Below, in pieces: positions 9,037 to 18,370 of a stretch of DNA of 64,000 nucleotides. The translations under genes were made by a program, and so were the position numbers. This stretch comes from Pseudoalteromonas arctica (lineage in GTDB: Bacteria > Pseudomonadota > Gammaproteobacteria > Enterobacterales > Alteromonadaceae), in NCBI RefSeq assembly GCF_012927645.1, contig NZ_JABBMT010000001.1, positions 62,001 to 126,000 of the forward strand, in the 5' to 3' direction. Each line of letters opens with the position of its first letter. Position 1 is the first letter of the stretch. The notes under the pieces are model-generated. The model ran no database searches. It had not been told where the DNA came from and saw only the letters and a program-made list of their open reading frames with translations.

Positions 9037-9621
9037 TTATAAGTAATCTCTAATTTTTTCAGCTTGTTCAGCACTGTAGCCTAAGCCAAGTGCCACTTCA
9101 TGTAGCATCATTTTTTTACGGGTCGTGTTTGAGTTAGTCATTACCCAGTATTCACTGTCGGTAATGTTTTTCGGGTTCATGCTGCTGCCACTATTTACTA
9201 ACGCTTCTTTGCTAGTTGCAAAATAAACGCGATCACGCCCTTGCACATCCAATACCGCTGAAAAATCAGTTTTATGGGTTCTGTGTAAAGCCGATAGAAT
9301 AAACAAAAAGCGCCCTACCACGCCTTTTTGCATCGCCAACTCTTCTTTATTAAGTATATTAAAAACACTGGCATGCGCTTGTTTCAATGGTGTGACAGTG
9401 GTTGATTTTTTATTCTCGAACAATGAGGTGCTTTCAGTTGCTTGAGTCGCTTTTGCAATCTCATGCTTGACGGGCTGTTCTGGTTTCTCTCGCACAGCTA
9501 AATCATTATCGCCGTGAATATTTAATAAACGACGTAAAATAGTTGATGCACTTTCACCAATACTCTGGGTATTGCTAGCAATGTACTGATATAACTCGTC
9601 GTCTATGTCGATTTGTTTCAT
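9037..9621 (-). CDS. seqA: Replication initiation negative regulator SeqA
   Basis: A 194-residue protein. The N-terminal ribbon-helix-helix oligomerisation region ([16 protein letters not shown]...[10 protein letters not shown]) and the C-terminal hemimethylated-GATC-binding domain ([10 protein letters not shown]..., then [16 protein letters not shown]) match SeqA. It sequesters newly replicated origins that are methylated by Dam and organises nascent DNA. The start at 9621 follows AGGAAGAAC; the longer frame to 9645 has no better site. The central linker (about residues 35-85) is long and charged. Cotranscribed with pgm. Confidence 0.95.
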   Translation of the reverse strand: MKQIDIDDELYQYIASNTQSIGESASTILRRLLNIHGDNDLAVREKPEQPVKHEIAKATQATESTSLFENKKSTTVTPLKQAHASVFNILNKEELAMQKGVVGRFLFILSALHRTHKTDFSAVLDVQGRDRVYFATSKEALVNSGSSMNPKNITDSEYWVMTNSNTTRKKMMLHEVALGLGYSAEQAEKIRDYL

Positions 9622-9662
9622 GTTCTTCCTGTCATTACGGGTCACATTTTTCTTTCGCTATG

Positions 9663-9668
9663 ATTATA
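9663..9668 (-). promoter_or_regulatory. Candidate -10 element for seqA-pgm
   Basis: On the minus strand the bases read GGGTATAAT, a consensus -10 hexamer 41 bases before the seqA start. No good -35 is found at 16-18 bases. Prediction only. Confidence 0.35.
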
Positions 9669-9862
9669 CCCAAAACAGTTAGAAATGCGAGTTACAACAA
9701 TCGTTAAGAATTATAATTTATTAAATTACTTTAAGCTGTATTACGCACTATACAATAAACAGTGGAACCCAAACTTTACCCCTGCAAACTGTTATTGGCG
9801 TTATTTATGTTTGGTCTACTTGCAATTAAAGAACGAAATATATTTTTCTAACATAACGAGGG

Positions 9863-9896
9863 GCTTAACATAACAGCTTAGGCTATTATGTTAAGC
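9863..9896 (-). terminator. Long inverted repeat after the lipoprotein gene, possible terminator
   Basis: GCTTAACATAA (9863-9873) and TTATGTTAAGC (9886-9896) are perfect 11-bp inverted copies with a 12-base loop. The loop and right flank also contain CTTAG and CTAAG, which allow an alternative fold. It starts 10 bases beyond the stop of the minus-strand lipoprotein gene, but no T-run follows on that strand, so it may be a 3' stabilising structure rather than a terminator. Confidence 0.45.
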
Positions 9897-9906
9897 TAAG
9901 GAATGG

Positions 9907-12522
9907 TTATTGTAGGCTTTCAATGATGTAACTGTTATTCCAAATTTCGCCGTCACTATTTGTATCACGGTCGAGATCTGAATAATTGGACTGTTCGGCA
10001 TATATAACCGCCGAATATATCGTTTCGCCTGCTTGACCTGTTGTTACTGCAATAACAGCATACGCCTCTCTTATCCAAAAGCCTGTGGGTAAGTCATTGT
10101 CTAAATCACTGTTAGTTTCTTGGACAACAAAGGTATGGTCACCTATTGTTTCGATATACCAAATAAAATCGATTTGTTCACTGCCCTCGATAAACTTGCC
10201 AGTACTGGGAGCTGCTTGGGTTGCCGAGCCCGTATCATAAAACTCGACTCGCTCGCCCTCATTAAGCCAACTGTGACCTAACACTTCACTTTTAGTAATG
10301 GCCACTGTATTGCCACAGCTAGCAATGACCTGTTTGAAATCGTTAAACGAATTAGGGTTAATTGGCGCCCCTAAGCCATTATCGGCACTATCATTCCAAC
10401 CAGATTCATAATTGCAGGCAAAGCTAGCTTGCGCTGCTACGCTAGCGCGGTAATCTGTTGAGTAATACTGTGGCAGCGCATTACCTTTAGCATAGATGCG
10501 TATCAGTAATTGATAACCTAACTCTGGCTGAAATTGATCGTTTCCAAGTAGTTCTTGATCGAACATTGCCGCATTAAACGTGATACTGGTGTCCGTTATT
10601 GAAGCAGGTAATGCCCAAATTGATAACACATGGTTGTCTTGGTTATCGGTTATTTCAACTAATACTTCATCAATTTGTGTGTCATCAGCCAATGTCCACT
10701 CAACGACTAAGTCATTACCCAAAGTAAAGTTATTGAGGTTATCTAAGGTTGTTTGTGGCGCTGTAGGATACAAACCTGTAGTCACTGGCAAATAATTTAG
10801 CTCGCGAGAATAAACCGCTGTGGCTTGGCCTGAAACAGTGGGCATACTTGCATCGCTCAGATCTAAATTATTGGTATAGAAACGGTATTTTATCTTATCG
10901 CCAACACTAAATTTACTCGCGTCGATTTCACCTAAGTTTGTTCCGAATGCACGCCAGTCACCACTATATGCTTGGTTATTTTCATCGTAAATTAACCCTT
11001 CTGTACTGTTAATTGGCGTACCCAGAAAAAAGGTATCTTTGACACTGCCGTTTTGTGGACTGATCACCGATATTGCGGCCGATAAAATGGGCATCCCTTG
11101 TGTGCCATTATTATTAAAATCATTATCACTAAATGAAGTATTGATACCACAACTGCCCTCAATAGAGTCAGTGCCATCGTAATCATTACAGTGGTAATGG
11201 ATAAAATCTAAATCAACAATCTGTTGATCACCTAAAAATTGCCAACCTAAACTACTATCTTTAGCAACATACCATTGCTCAGTTTCAAAGCTCGGGTGGC
11301 CATTATATGCAACATTAAAGCCCACGACAGCACTGCCATTAGCTGAGTCTAACTCAGTAATAGCCAAGCTATTAAATGACACACCAATTAGCAATGGATC
11401 GGTTAAAAAATCGGTTAAAAACAGCGCTAAATCGGCATCATTACTTAAAAATTCCGTGGCAAAATAACCAGTTATATCATCCTCTTCCGGTAAACCGTCG
11501 TTGAAAGCCGCTGAAAAATTAGCAAACAAACTGGCAATCGCCACCCTGTCTGTAACCGCGTTACCCACCTTTTCAGAATCAACTTCGATCACCGCATCAT
11601 TATCATCTGACTGAGTAATATCATCTGTAATTGAACTGCCATCTAAAGTATTGGTAATAGTGGCAATATTATTCTCTTCATTCACTGAAATGCGAATTAA
11701 ATCTAACGCAGCATCAAGCCCTGAGTGATCCGCTTTAAAACTACTACTGAGTAGATTAATCGCCGCATCTAAACCGAGTGCATCAAATACATTTTGTAAT
11801 TTTGCCTGTAATGCACCTTCTTGTGCAGTGAGTGCTGCACTGCTCAGCTCTGTAAAGGAATCTGACTGAAAATAATTTTCCGCTAATTGTTGCGCTGTAT
11901 TCGCTATGATTAAATCGCTGAATGGAGTGATATTAACGGTGCCGCCCACATTAGCAGCTGCTGCGTATGAATGCAGTTTATAGTAACGACCACCCACGGT
12001 GCCTTGTGCACGGAGTCGATAAGGAGCAACTAAGCCTGTAACATTCACTGCATAACTGCCATTTGCTGCTATAGGTGATGATTTAACTTTGCCATTAGCT
12101 CCTTTCACTGTGACGGTACCGACGATGGCAGCGCCAGCAGCTGCTGTGCCACTCAGGGTTACTGACACTACAGTGACGGTTCTTATCGCAGTTGCAGCAT
12201 TCCCTGCCGTATCGGTTGCAGTATAAGTAACAAGGTACTCCCCCGTAATAGAGGTATTAACATCGCCAGTTATCACTACTGTGATAGTTCCATCCACATT
12301 ATCGGTTGCTGTAGCACCTTGCTCTATATACTTTTCATTTTGATTTACAGAAACAGCACTCTCTCCGGTAATAGTGATCACCGGAGCAACCGTATCTGCT
12401 TCAGCAGGAGGGGGAGACTTGTTAGCATCATTATCACTGCCACAACCGGCTAGTCCGAGTATCAATGACATGGCTAAAATTTGCAGGTATTTTAATTTTT
12501 TTAGTTTCGTAAAGTTACACAT
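9907..12522 (-). CDS. Large outer-membrane-type lipoprotein with N-terminal DUF5011/HYR-like Ig domain, function unknown
   Basis: An 871-residue protein. A lipoprotein signal peptide ends in LGLAGC (Cys27); the next residues Gly-Ser-Asp suggest outer-membrane sorting. Residues about 43-120 form an Ig-like repeat of the DUF5011/HYR type (VDGTITVVITGDVNTS, VTYTATDTAGNAAT). The following region resembles a carboxypeptidase-regulatory-like domain (VKGANGKVKSSPIAANGSY), then a long part with no motif I recognise, rich in Asp and Asn and with four or more Cys. The start at 12522 is chosen for the AAAGGTGG ribosome site and because it gives a proper signal peptide; the longer frame to 12570 does not. 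It interrupts the usual ybfF-seqA order, so it is probably an accessory insertion. A surface adhesin or substrate-binding role is possible but unproven. Confidence 0.75.
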   Translation of the reverse strand: MCNFTKLKKLKYLQILAMSLILGLAGCGSDNDANKSPPPAEADTVAPVITITGESAVSVNQNEKYIEQGATATDNVDGTITVVITGDVNTSITGEYLVTYTATDTAGNAATAIRTVTVVSVTLSGTAAAGAAIVGTVTVKGANGKVKSSPIAANGSYAVNVTGLVAPYRLRAQGTVGGRYYKLHSYAAAANVGGTVNITPFSDLIIANTAQQLAENYFQSDSFTELSSAALTAQEGALQAKLQNVFDALGLDAAINLLSSSFKADHSGLDAALDLIRISVNEENNIATITNTLDGSSITDDITQSDDNDAVIEVDSEKVGNAVTDRVAIASLFANFSAAFNDGLPEEDDITGYFATEFLSNDADLALFLTDFLTDPLLIGVSFNSLAITELDSANGSAVVGFNVAYNGHPSFETEQWYVAKDSSLGWQFLGDQQIVDLDFIHYHCNDYDGTDSIEGSCGINTSFSDNDFNNNGTQGMPILSAAISVISPQNGSVKDTFFLGTPINSTEGLIYDENNQAYSGDWRAFGTNLGEIDASKFSVGDKIKYRFYTNNLDLSDASMPTVSGQATAVYSRELNYLPVTTGLYPTAPQTTLDNLNNFTLGNDLVVEWTLADDTQIDEVLVEITDNQDNHVLSIWALPASITDTSITFNAAMFDQELLGNDQFQPELGYQLLIRIYAKGNALPQYYSTDYRASVAAQASFACNYESGWNDSADNGLGAPINPNSFNDFKQVIASCGNTVAITKSEVLGHSWLNEGERVEFYDTGSATQAAPSTGKFIEGSEQIDFIWYIETIGDHTFVVQETNSDLDNDLPTGFWIREAYAVIAVTTGQAGETIYSAVIYAEQSNYSDLDRDTNSDGEIWNNSYIIESLQ

Positions 12523-12738
12523 AAAACCACCTTTTAAAGAATGTTTTGTATTTACTACAACCTTAGCCAAGCACTCTTTTGACTAGTATTCATACACCCT
12601 TGAGTGTAGTTAAAGAAATAAAAACGACAACTAAATACACTCAATTACTATTTCTTCAGCGACGTTGCTGTTATTTTTTGCTTTTTAAGTTAATGCTCGG
12701 CAAACTATGCGCTATGCGCAAAATTATGGGAGACGTTT

Positions 12739-13503
12739 ATGCAATTAAATTACAAACAAATTGGTCAAGGTCCTGATGTTGTTTTGATCCATGGACTGTT
12801 TGGCTCTTTAGAAAACCTTAATGTGATTGCAAAACCATTAAGTGAACACTTTTGCGTAACCAATGTCGATTTACGTAACCATGGCCTTTCCCCACACAGT
12901 GATGAAATGAATTACCTAGCCATGGCCAATGATATTATGGAATTAATGGCGACATTAAACATACAAAAAGCACACTTTGTAGGGCATTCCATGGGTGGTA
13001 AAGTGGCTATGCAAGTTGCATTGACTCATAGCGAATTGGTCGATAAATTAGTGGTACTTGATATCGCCCCTGTGAGCTACCCGGCTCGTCATACCCAAAT
13101 CCTTGAGGCATTAAATGCAGTAAAAAATGCCGATATTAGTGATAGAAAACAAGCTGATTTAGTAATGCAACCGTATATAGAAGAGCTAGGTGTACGTCAG
13201 TTTTTATTAAAGAGTTTATATAAAAATGATGCAGGGGAATTTGTTTGGCGATTCAACTTATCAGTGCTTGATAATAAATATTCAACAATTACCGACAACA
13301 TTAATGCAAATAATTCTTGTTTATGCGAAACTCTGTTTATTAAAGGTAATGACTCTGACTACATTTTAGCTGAGCACCGTGAAGCAATTAATACGCTGTT
13401 TAAAAATGTGAGTGCAAAAATCATTCATGGTGCCGGCCATTGGTTGCATGCCCAAAAACCAATGGCGGTTAATAAGTCGATCAATGACTTTTTAATGGCG
13501 TAA
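12739..13503 (+). CDS. ybfF: Alpha/beta hydrolase, YbfF-type esterase
   Basis: A 254-residue alpha/beta hydrolase. The oxyanion region is VVLIHGLFGS, the nucleophile elbow is GHSMGG (Ser84), the acid lies in the central region, and the catalytic His is in GAGHWLHAQ near residue 235. The sequence DLRNHGLSPHS fits the YbfF group, which hydrolyses short acyl esters and acyl-CoA in vitro; the physiological substrate is not settled. GGGAG stands seven bases before the ATG. First of a plus-strand group with DUF2788, ybfE, fldA and fur, an order also seen near seqA in E. coli. Confidence 0.88.
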   Translation: MQLNYKQIGQGPDVVLIHGLFGSLENLNVIAKPLSEHFCVTNVDLRNHGLSPHSDEMNYLAMANDIMELMATLNIQKAHFVGHSMGGKVAMQVALTHSELVDKLVVLDIAPVSYPARHTQILEALNAVKNADISDRKQADLVMQPYIEELGVRQFLLKSLYKNDAGEFVWRFNLSVLDNKYSTITDNINANNSCLCETLFIKGNDSDYILAEHREAINTLFKNVSAKIIHGAGHWLHAQKPMAVNKSINDFLMA

Positions 13504-13562
13504 TAAAGCTAAATTTAATCACGTATTTTTGACTTAGCGCACTAAATTATTACAATTTTATA

Positions 13563-13571
13563 TGCTATAGT
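13563..13571 (+). promoter_or_regulatory. Candidate extended -10 promoter before the DUF2788 gene
   Basis: TGCTATAGT is an extended -10 element, 32 bases before the ATG at 13603. There is no good -35, as is common for extended -10 promoters. It would let DUF2788-ybfE-fldA be transcribed apart from ybfF. Confidence 0.35.
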
Positions 13572-13602
13572 ACGCGCCGTTTAATTTAAAGGTTATACGT
13601 CG

Positions 13603-13824
13603 ATGGTCAGTCAATTTATTAACGAATTTGATACCTTAGGGTTGTATTTTGGCTTAGCAGGTATTTTTATTTTTATCGGCTTGGCAATTAAAGACGTACT
13701 GAAAAGCGGCAATGTGCCTAAATTTGGTCGTTATATTGTGTGGCTGGTACTCTTTTTAGGTTGCTCTGGTTTTATTGCCAAAGGACTTATTCAGGTGTTT
13801 TGGCAAGGTGCGGGTGTGGGTTAA
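13603..13824 (+). CDS. DUF2788 small inner-membrane protein
   Basis: A 73-residue protein with two hydrophobic helices (LGLYFGLAGIFIFIGLAI and RYIVWLVLFLGCSGFIA) joined by a short polar loop KDVLKSGNVPKFG. It matches DUF2788, a family of small inner-membrane proteins with no assigned function in gammaproteobacteria. An AAAGG site precedes the ATG. It ends two bases before the ybfE start, so the two are probably cotranscribed. Conserved linkage to ybfE and fldA is the only functional hint. Confidence 0.85.
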   Translation: MVSQFINEFDTLGLYFGLAGIFIFIGLAIKDVLKSGNVPKFGRYIVWLVLFLGCSGFIAKGLIQVFWQGAGVG

Positions 13825-13826
13825 CC

Positions 13827-14105
13827 ATGGCTAAGTCTGAAACAGATAGAACAACGCTCGATTTATTTGAATACGAAAAACGCCCCGGCAGACCAAAAAC
13901 GAATCCCCTACCGAGGGAGGTTCAGTTAAAGGTAAATAAACGTAATCAAATAAAAAGAGATAAAGCACGTGGTTTAAAACGTGTCGAATTTAAAGTTTCA
14001 TCACAGTTATATCAAGCGTTAAGCGATATGGCCGACGCACAAAATATTAGCCGCAGTGCGCTGATTGAAACTATTTTACAAGAAAGATTGGCTATTGATA
14101 GATAA
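13827..14105 (+). CDS. ybfE: YbfE-like LexA-regulated protein with ribbon-helix-helix C-terminus
   Basis: A 92-residue basic protein. The N-terminal part is disordered and ends in RPGRPKTNPLPREVQLKVNK. The C-terminal 40 residues (RVEFKVSSQLYQALSDMAD..ISRSALIETIL) look like a ribbon-helix-helix DNA-binding fold. E. coli YbfE belongs to the LexA regulon, but I see no SOS box before this copy. The start at 13827 is used because the longer frame runs back through the DUF2788 gene in another frame. Fourteen bases separate it from fldA. DNA-binding is inferred from the fold. Confidence 0.85.
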   Translation: MAKSETDRTTLDLFEYEKRPGRPKTNPLPREVQLKVNKRNQIKRDKARGLKRVEFKVSSQLYQALSDMADAQNISRSALIETILQERLAIDR

Positions 14106-14119
14106 AAGGTTTTAAATCC

Positions 14120-14647
14120 ATGGCAAGTGTAGGTATTTTTTTCGGAAGTGATACAGGTAACACAGAACACGTAGCTAAAATGATCCAAAAAGAATTGGGT
14201 AAAAAGCTAGTGGCTGTGCATGATATTGCTAAAAGTTCAAAAGAACAGATCGCAGAATTTGATTTAATCTTATTTGGCATTCCAACTTGGTATTATGGTG
14301 AAGCACAATGTGATTGGGATGACTTTTTCCCTGAATTAGAAGAAGTTAATTTTGATGGCAAGCTTGTCGCTATTTTTGGCTGTGGCGATCAAGAAGACTA
14401 CGCTGAATACTTCCTTGATGCGATGGGTATGATCAATGACATCGTGACTGAACGTGGCGCTATTGTTGTGGGTCATTGGCCAACGCAAGGGTATGATTTT
14501 GAAGCCTCAAAAGGCATGGCTGATGACAACCATTTTGTTGGTTTAGGCATTGATGAAGACCGTCAACCTGAGCTTACTGAACAGCGTGTAAAAGCATGGT
14601 CAGCACAAGTTTATGAAGAGATGTGTTTAAGTGAACTTGCTGATTAA
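14120..14647 (+). CDS. fldA: Flavodoxin FldA (long-chain)
   Basis: A 175-residue long-chain flavodoxin. The FMN phosphate loop is GSDTGNTE (residues 9-16), the first flavin-flanking loop includes PTWYYGE, and the second includes GCGDQEDYAEYF; the long-chain loop HWPTQGYDFEASKGM is present. It transfers single electrons, for example to MetH, IspG/IspH and pyruvate formate-lyase activation, and replaces ferredoxin under iron limitation. Its position directly before fur is conserved. I see no clear Fur box before it, so transcription probably comes from upstream with ybfE. Confidence 0.96.
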   Translation: MASVGIFFGSDTGNTEHVAKMIQKELGKKLVAVHDIAKSSKEQIAEFDLILFGIPTWYYGEAQCDWDDFFPELEEVNFDGKLVAIFGCGDQEDYAEYFLDAMGMINDIVTERGAIVVGHWPTQGYDFEASKGMADDNHFVGLGIDEDRQPELTEQRVKAWSAQVYEEMCLSELAD

Positions 14648-14832
14648 ATGCACTTTATTACTAGTAATCGAATAAAATTGTGACGTTCTTTTTCGTATTT
14701 CACTTTTTATAAGTAATTCTAGCAATTGATCTTTGCACTTAATGACTAGGCGCGTTATTCTTATCGTTGCTAATGTGTCGTGTACATCTTTATAGGTGTC
14801 TAGTATAACCAAATATAATTGAGACAGATTTA

Positions 14833-15273
14833 ATGACTGATCATAACTTGGAATTAAAAAAGGCCGGCTTAAAAGTAACTTTGCCGCGTATTAAAATTTT
14901 AGAGATTTTACAATCTCCAGATAACCAACACATCAGCGCTGAAGATGTTTACAAAATTCTTTTGGATCTAGGTGAAGAAATTGGCCTTGCTACTGTGTAC
15001 CGCGTACTTAACCAATTTGATGATGCGGGTATTGTTAGCCGTCATCATTTTGAAGGCGGTAAATCAGTATTTGAACTCTCTGGTAGCACACACCATGATC
15101 ACCTTGTGTGTTTAAAATGCGGTAAAGTGGTTGAATTTGAAGATGAAATGATTGAACGCCGTCAACTTGAAATTTCAGAAGAAAATGGTATCAAATTAAC
15201 CAACCACTCCCTTTACCTTTATGGTGAGTGTACTGACACTGCAGCATGTAAAGCATTTGCTGATAGCCAATAA
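14833..15273 (+). CDS. fur: Ferric uptake regulator Fur
   Basis: A 146-residue Fur protein. A winged-helix DNA-binding domain (recognition helix GLATVYRVLNQF, residues 51-62) is followed by the dimerisation domain with the metal site HHDH at 87-90 and the structural zinc cysteines Cys93 and Cys96. With Fe2+ it represses iron uptake genes; the Fur box at 440-460 is a likely target in this window. It follows fldA after 185 bases, enough for its own promoter, although I could not find a Fur box there. The terminator at 15288 ends the transcript. Confidence 0.97.
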   Translation: MTDHNLELKKAGLKVTLPRIKILEILQSPDNQHISAEDVYKILLDLGEEIGLATVYRVLNQFDDAGIVSRHHFEGGKSVFELSGSTHHDHLVCLKCGKVVEFEDEMIERRQLEISEENGIKLTNHSLYLYGECTDTAACKAFADSQ

Positions 15274-15287
15274 TTTATTAGCTGAAT

Positions 15288-15315
15288 AAAAAACCTGCAG
15301 CTTGCAGGTTTTTTT
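15288..15315. terminator. Bidirectional terminator between fur and glnS
   Basis: AAAAAACCTGCA (15288-15299) and TGCAGGTTTTTT (15303-15314) form a 12-bp stem with a 3-base loop, with T-runs on both strands. A second, weaker stem (TTTTATCCC 15327-15335 with GGGATAAAA 15352-15360) sits directly at the glnS stop. Confidence 0.9.
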
Positions 15316-15362
15316 GTGTCTGTTACTTTTATCCCCTCGCCTTTGAGTGAAGGGATAAAAAA

Positions 15363-17024
15363 CTACTGCTGTGTTTTAGTCCAAGAATCACGTAAACCAA
15401 CTGTTTGATTGAATACAATGTTCTGTGACTTAGTATCACGGCTGAAGTACCCCGTACGTTCAAATTGAAAACCTTGTGCAGCCTCTGCATTGGCAAGTGA
15501 TGGCTCAAGTTTTGCGTTTGCTAATACCACTAATGAATCAGGGTTTAAAGTTGTTGCAAAGTCTTCAGCTGCTGCAGGGTTTGGGACGCTGAATAAACGA
15601 TCATATAAGCGTACTTCTGCGGTAATTGACTCGCAGGCTGAAACCCAATGAATAACGCCCTTTACTTTACGTCCATCAGCTGGATTTTTGCCCAGCGTTT
15701 CTGGATCATAGCTACAGAAAATCGTGGTTATTTCGCCATTTTCGTCTTTTTCAACGCGCTCAGCTTTAATAACATAAGCACCACGTAAGCGAACTTCTTT
15801 ATCAAGTACTAAACGTTTAAACTTATTGTTTGCTTCTTCACGGAAGTCTTCACGCTCAATAAAAATTTCACGAGTGAAAGGCACATCACGGCGGCCCATT
15901 TCTTCTTTATTTGGGTGATTAGCAACAGACAATGTTTCAACGATGTCGGCTTCATAATTCTCAATCACGATTTTAACCGGATCAAGTACAGCCATAGCAC
16001 GTGGAGCATGTTCATTTAAGTCTTCACGGATACAGGCTTCAAGCATGCCCATTTCAACCATGTTTTCTTGCTTAGTTACGCCAATACGTGAGCAAAACTC
16101 ACGGATCGATGCAGGAGTATAACCGCGACGACGTAATCCAGCTATTGTTGGCATACGTGGATCATCCCACCCTTCAACATGCCCATTGACCACTAAGTCA
16201 TTTAGCTTACGCTTTGACATTATGGTGTATTCAAGGTTTAAGCGGGAGAACTCAATTTGTTGTGGGTGGCATTCAAGGCTAATATTATCTAATACCCAAT
16301 CATATAAACGGCGGTTATCTTGAAATTCTAGCGTACACAAGGAATGGGTAATACCCTCTAGCGCATCTGAAATACAGTGCGTAAAGTCATACATTGGGTA
16401 AATACACCACTTATCCGCTGTTTGGTGATGATGAGCAAAACGAACACGGTAAATAATTGGATCACGTAACACCATAAATGAACTGGCCATATCGATTTTT
16501 GCACGTAGTACACATTCGCCTTCTTTAAATTCACCAGCACGCATTTTTTCAAATAATGCCAAGTTCTCTGAAGGACTAGTATCACGAGTTGGGCTATTTT
16601 TACCTGGCTCTTTTAATGTGCCTCGGTATTCACGGGCTTGATCTGCCGTTAAAAAACACACATAAGCCAAGCCTTTTTCAATTAACTCAACCGCATAACC
16701 ATATAGGGCATCAAAATAGTTAGATGAATAATTAATTTCACCATCCCATTGGAAGCCTAACCACTGCACGTCTTCTTTTATTGAATTTACATAGTTGATG
16801 TCTTCTTTTTCTGGGTTAGTATCATCAAAACGTAAATTACACAGACCGTTATAATCTTGTGCGATACCAAAATTTAAACAGATAGATTTTGCATGGCCAA
16901 TATGTAAAAAACCATTAGGTTCTGGTGGGAAACGGGTATGCGTTGTGGCATGTTTTCCACTTGCTAAATCTTCATCAATTCGGGTTCTAATAAAGTTACT
17001 TGGGCGATTCTCGATTTCCGCCAT
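15363..17024 (-). CDS. glnS: Glutaminyl-tRNA synthetase
   Basis: A 553-residue class I aminoacyl-tRNA synthetase, one residue shorter than the E. coli enzyme. The ATP motif [15 protein letters not shown] holds HIGH at 41-44, and the KMSKS-type loop is IMSKRKLN at about residue 268. The C-terminal anticodon-binding beta-barrels are present ([10 protein letters not shown] and [10 protein letters not shown]). It charges tRNA-Gln. Divergent from the DUF3083-like gene and convergent with fur. Monocistronic, with its own promoter in the 216-base gap to 17241. Confidence 0.97.
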   Translation of the reverse strand: MAEIENRPSNFIRTRIDEDLASGKHATTHTRFPPEPNGFLHIGHAKSICLNFGIAQDYNGLCNLRFDDTNPEKEDINYVNSIKEDVQWLGFQWDGEINYSSNYFDALYGYAVELIEKGLAYVCFLTADQAREYRGTLKEPGKNSPTRDTSPSENLALFEKMRAGEFKEGECVLRAKIDMASSFMVLRDPIIYRVRFAHHHQTADKWCIYPMYDFTHCISDALEGITHSLCTLEFQDNRRLYDWVLDNISLECHPQQIEFSRLNLEYTIMSKRKLNDLVVNGHVEGWDDPRMPTIAGLRRRGYTPASIREFCSRIGVTKQENMVEMGMLEACIREDLNEHAPRAMAVLDPVKIVIENYEADIVETLSVANHPNKEEMGRRDVPFTREIFIEREDFREEANNKFKRLVLDKEVRLRGAYVIKAERVEKDENGEITTIFCSYDPETLGKNPADGRKVKGVIHWVSACESITAEVRLYDRLFSVPNPAAAEDFATTLNPDSLVVLANAKLEPSLANAEAAQGFQFERTGYFSRDTKSQNIVFNQTVGLRDSWTKTQQ

Positions 17025-17240
17025 AGGAGTATAAACCTCTGTATATTGCGTGATAACAAAACTAATTCATTATTACAAAAACCAAGCCTAACATACAGTA
17101 ATAGATACGGGTTTATGCTGCTAATTAACAAAGTTTGTTTAATAAGGGATAGTTTATGAACAAAAATTGTTTTAGCGCAATATTTGAGTCATCAAAGCAT
17201 TCTATAGTATAAAAATAAACCCAACTTACAGGAACGAAAG

Positions 17241-18311
17241 ATGGCTTCATTAAATCAACACCGTGTTTATATCCCAAGCAATGCTAGAGCAAACCATTAC
17301 TTATTAGCTGAAATTACGCCAAACGATGAGTTTTATAAGAGCTTTAATAATATTAATGCATGTTATCAGCGTATTGCTCGCCAATTATTTGCCGCTTGTG
17401 ATGAATATGAACTCCACAATGTGCATTTACTCGCCAATGATAAACTGCCAGTCGTACGATTTAATGATGAGTCTTATCAACTTGAAACAGATAAGCAAAT
17501 GTTGTTTTTTTATAATCCTCGTTACCATGAAGCACATAAACTTCATTACACAGAAAATCAACAAAGTAAAAAAATCCGCTTACTGTTTTTAGCCACTGGG
17601 GATGATATTCGTGCTCACTCTGCACAATTTCATAACAATGTACAAAAAGTTTTGGATCTTTTACAACAGCAATTATTTGTAGATCAACCTCGCTTTAAAT
17701 TACGTGATCATCAGCATTTAACCTATGATTTATTCGCTAAAGAAAAAGGCAATAAAGAAAGTTACGGTTATAAATTAAGAAGTTTATACCCTCGTTATCA
17801 ATCAAGACAATGCGAGATACCAAGCACACACGCAGAAATGACCTATGTCACCTTTTCTATACCGCTAACTCGTAATATTAAAACGCAATTTCAGAGTGAG
17901 ATTAACAGCCAAACTTATCAGCCGTTCTATACTCACTTTTCAAAACTATTCACCCAGTTATGTGGAGACAATAAACTCACCCACGCTGCAATGGTTGCTA
18001 ATGGTGCAATGCCAATAATTCGCAACAGCCAAGTTGATCGAAATGAAGGAAATGAAGAGCTACAAAAAATTAGTTTTGATATAGAAGATACAGCGCCACA
18101 AATAAAAATATTTTTTGAAGCCGATAAATTAGTCGAAACACTGCATTTTGTCATTGTTGCAGCTGAGCATAATAAACATGAAATTGGCTATGGTCGCTTT
18201 ATGAACCAAGTAGAAAAAGCCGTTCATGGCTTATGTGATGAGTTAGCAATTAATAAACAACGCCAAGATTTATCTGTGCGATTTTTTCAGCATATAAGCT
18301 ATCCATATTAA
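17241..18311 (+). CDS. Uncharacterised protein, probable DUF3083 family, with internal duplication
   Basis: A 356-residue soluble protein without signal peptide or membrane segment, which I tentatively place in DUF3083 of Shewanella and Pseudoalteromonas. Two halves are related. ELHNVHLLANDKLPVVRF (57-74) matches KLTHAAMVANGAMPIIRN (245-262), and later in each half KIRLLFLATGDD and TLHFVIVAAEHN are followed by similar helices ending in LLQQQL and GLCDEL. So each repeat spans roughly 120-140 residues (about 20-140 and 200-340). No catalytic motif stands out. AGGA stands eight bases before the ATG. Divergent from glnS and monocistronic before the terminator at 18323. Function unknown. Confidence 0.7.
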   Translation: MASLNQHRVYIPSNARANHYLLAEITPNDEFYKSFNNINACYQRIARQLFAACDEYELHNVHLLANDKLPVVRFNDESYQLETDKQMLFFYNPRYHEAHKLHYTENQQSKKIRLLFLATGDDIRAHSAQFHNNVQKVLDLLQQQLFVDQPRFKLRDHQHLTYDLFAKEKGNKESYGYKLRSLYPRYQSRQCEIPSTHAEMTYVTFSIPLTRNIKTQFQSEINSQTYQPFYTHFSKLFTQLCGDNKLTHAAMVANGAMPIIRNSQVDRNEGNEELQKISFDIEDTAPQIKIFFEADKLVETLHFVIVAAEHNKHEIGYGRFMNQVEKAVHGLCDELAINKQRQDLSVRFFQHISYPY

Positions 18312-18322
18312 ACTTAGATAAC

Positions 18323-18350
18323 AAAAAGGCTCGCAATGCGAGCCTTTTTT
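18323..18350. terminator. Bidirectional terminator between the DUF3083-like gene and sucD
   Basis: AAAAAGGCTCGC (18323-18334) and GCGAGCCTTTTT (18338-18349) form a 12-bp GC-rich stem with a 3-base loop and T-runs on both strands. Confidence 0.92.
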
Positions 18351-18370
18351 AAAGAATAAACGCTGATTGA

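Noticed and set aside
9685..9873. 62-codon plus-strand reading frame between seqA and the lipoprotein gene
   Set aside because: Low-complexity composition, no ribosome site and no recognisable family; it lies in a promoter region.
14648..14832. Fur autoregulation site before fur
   Set aside because: I looked for TGATAATnATTATCA-like matches and saw none close enough.
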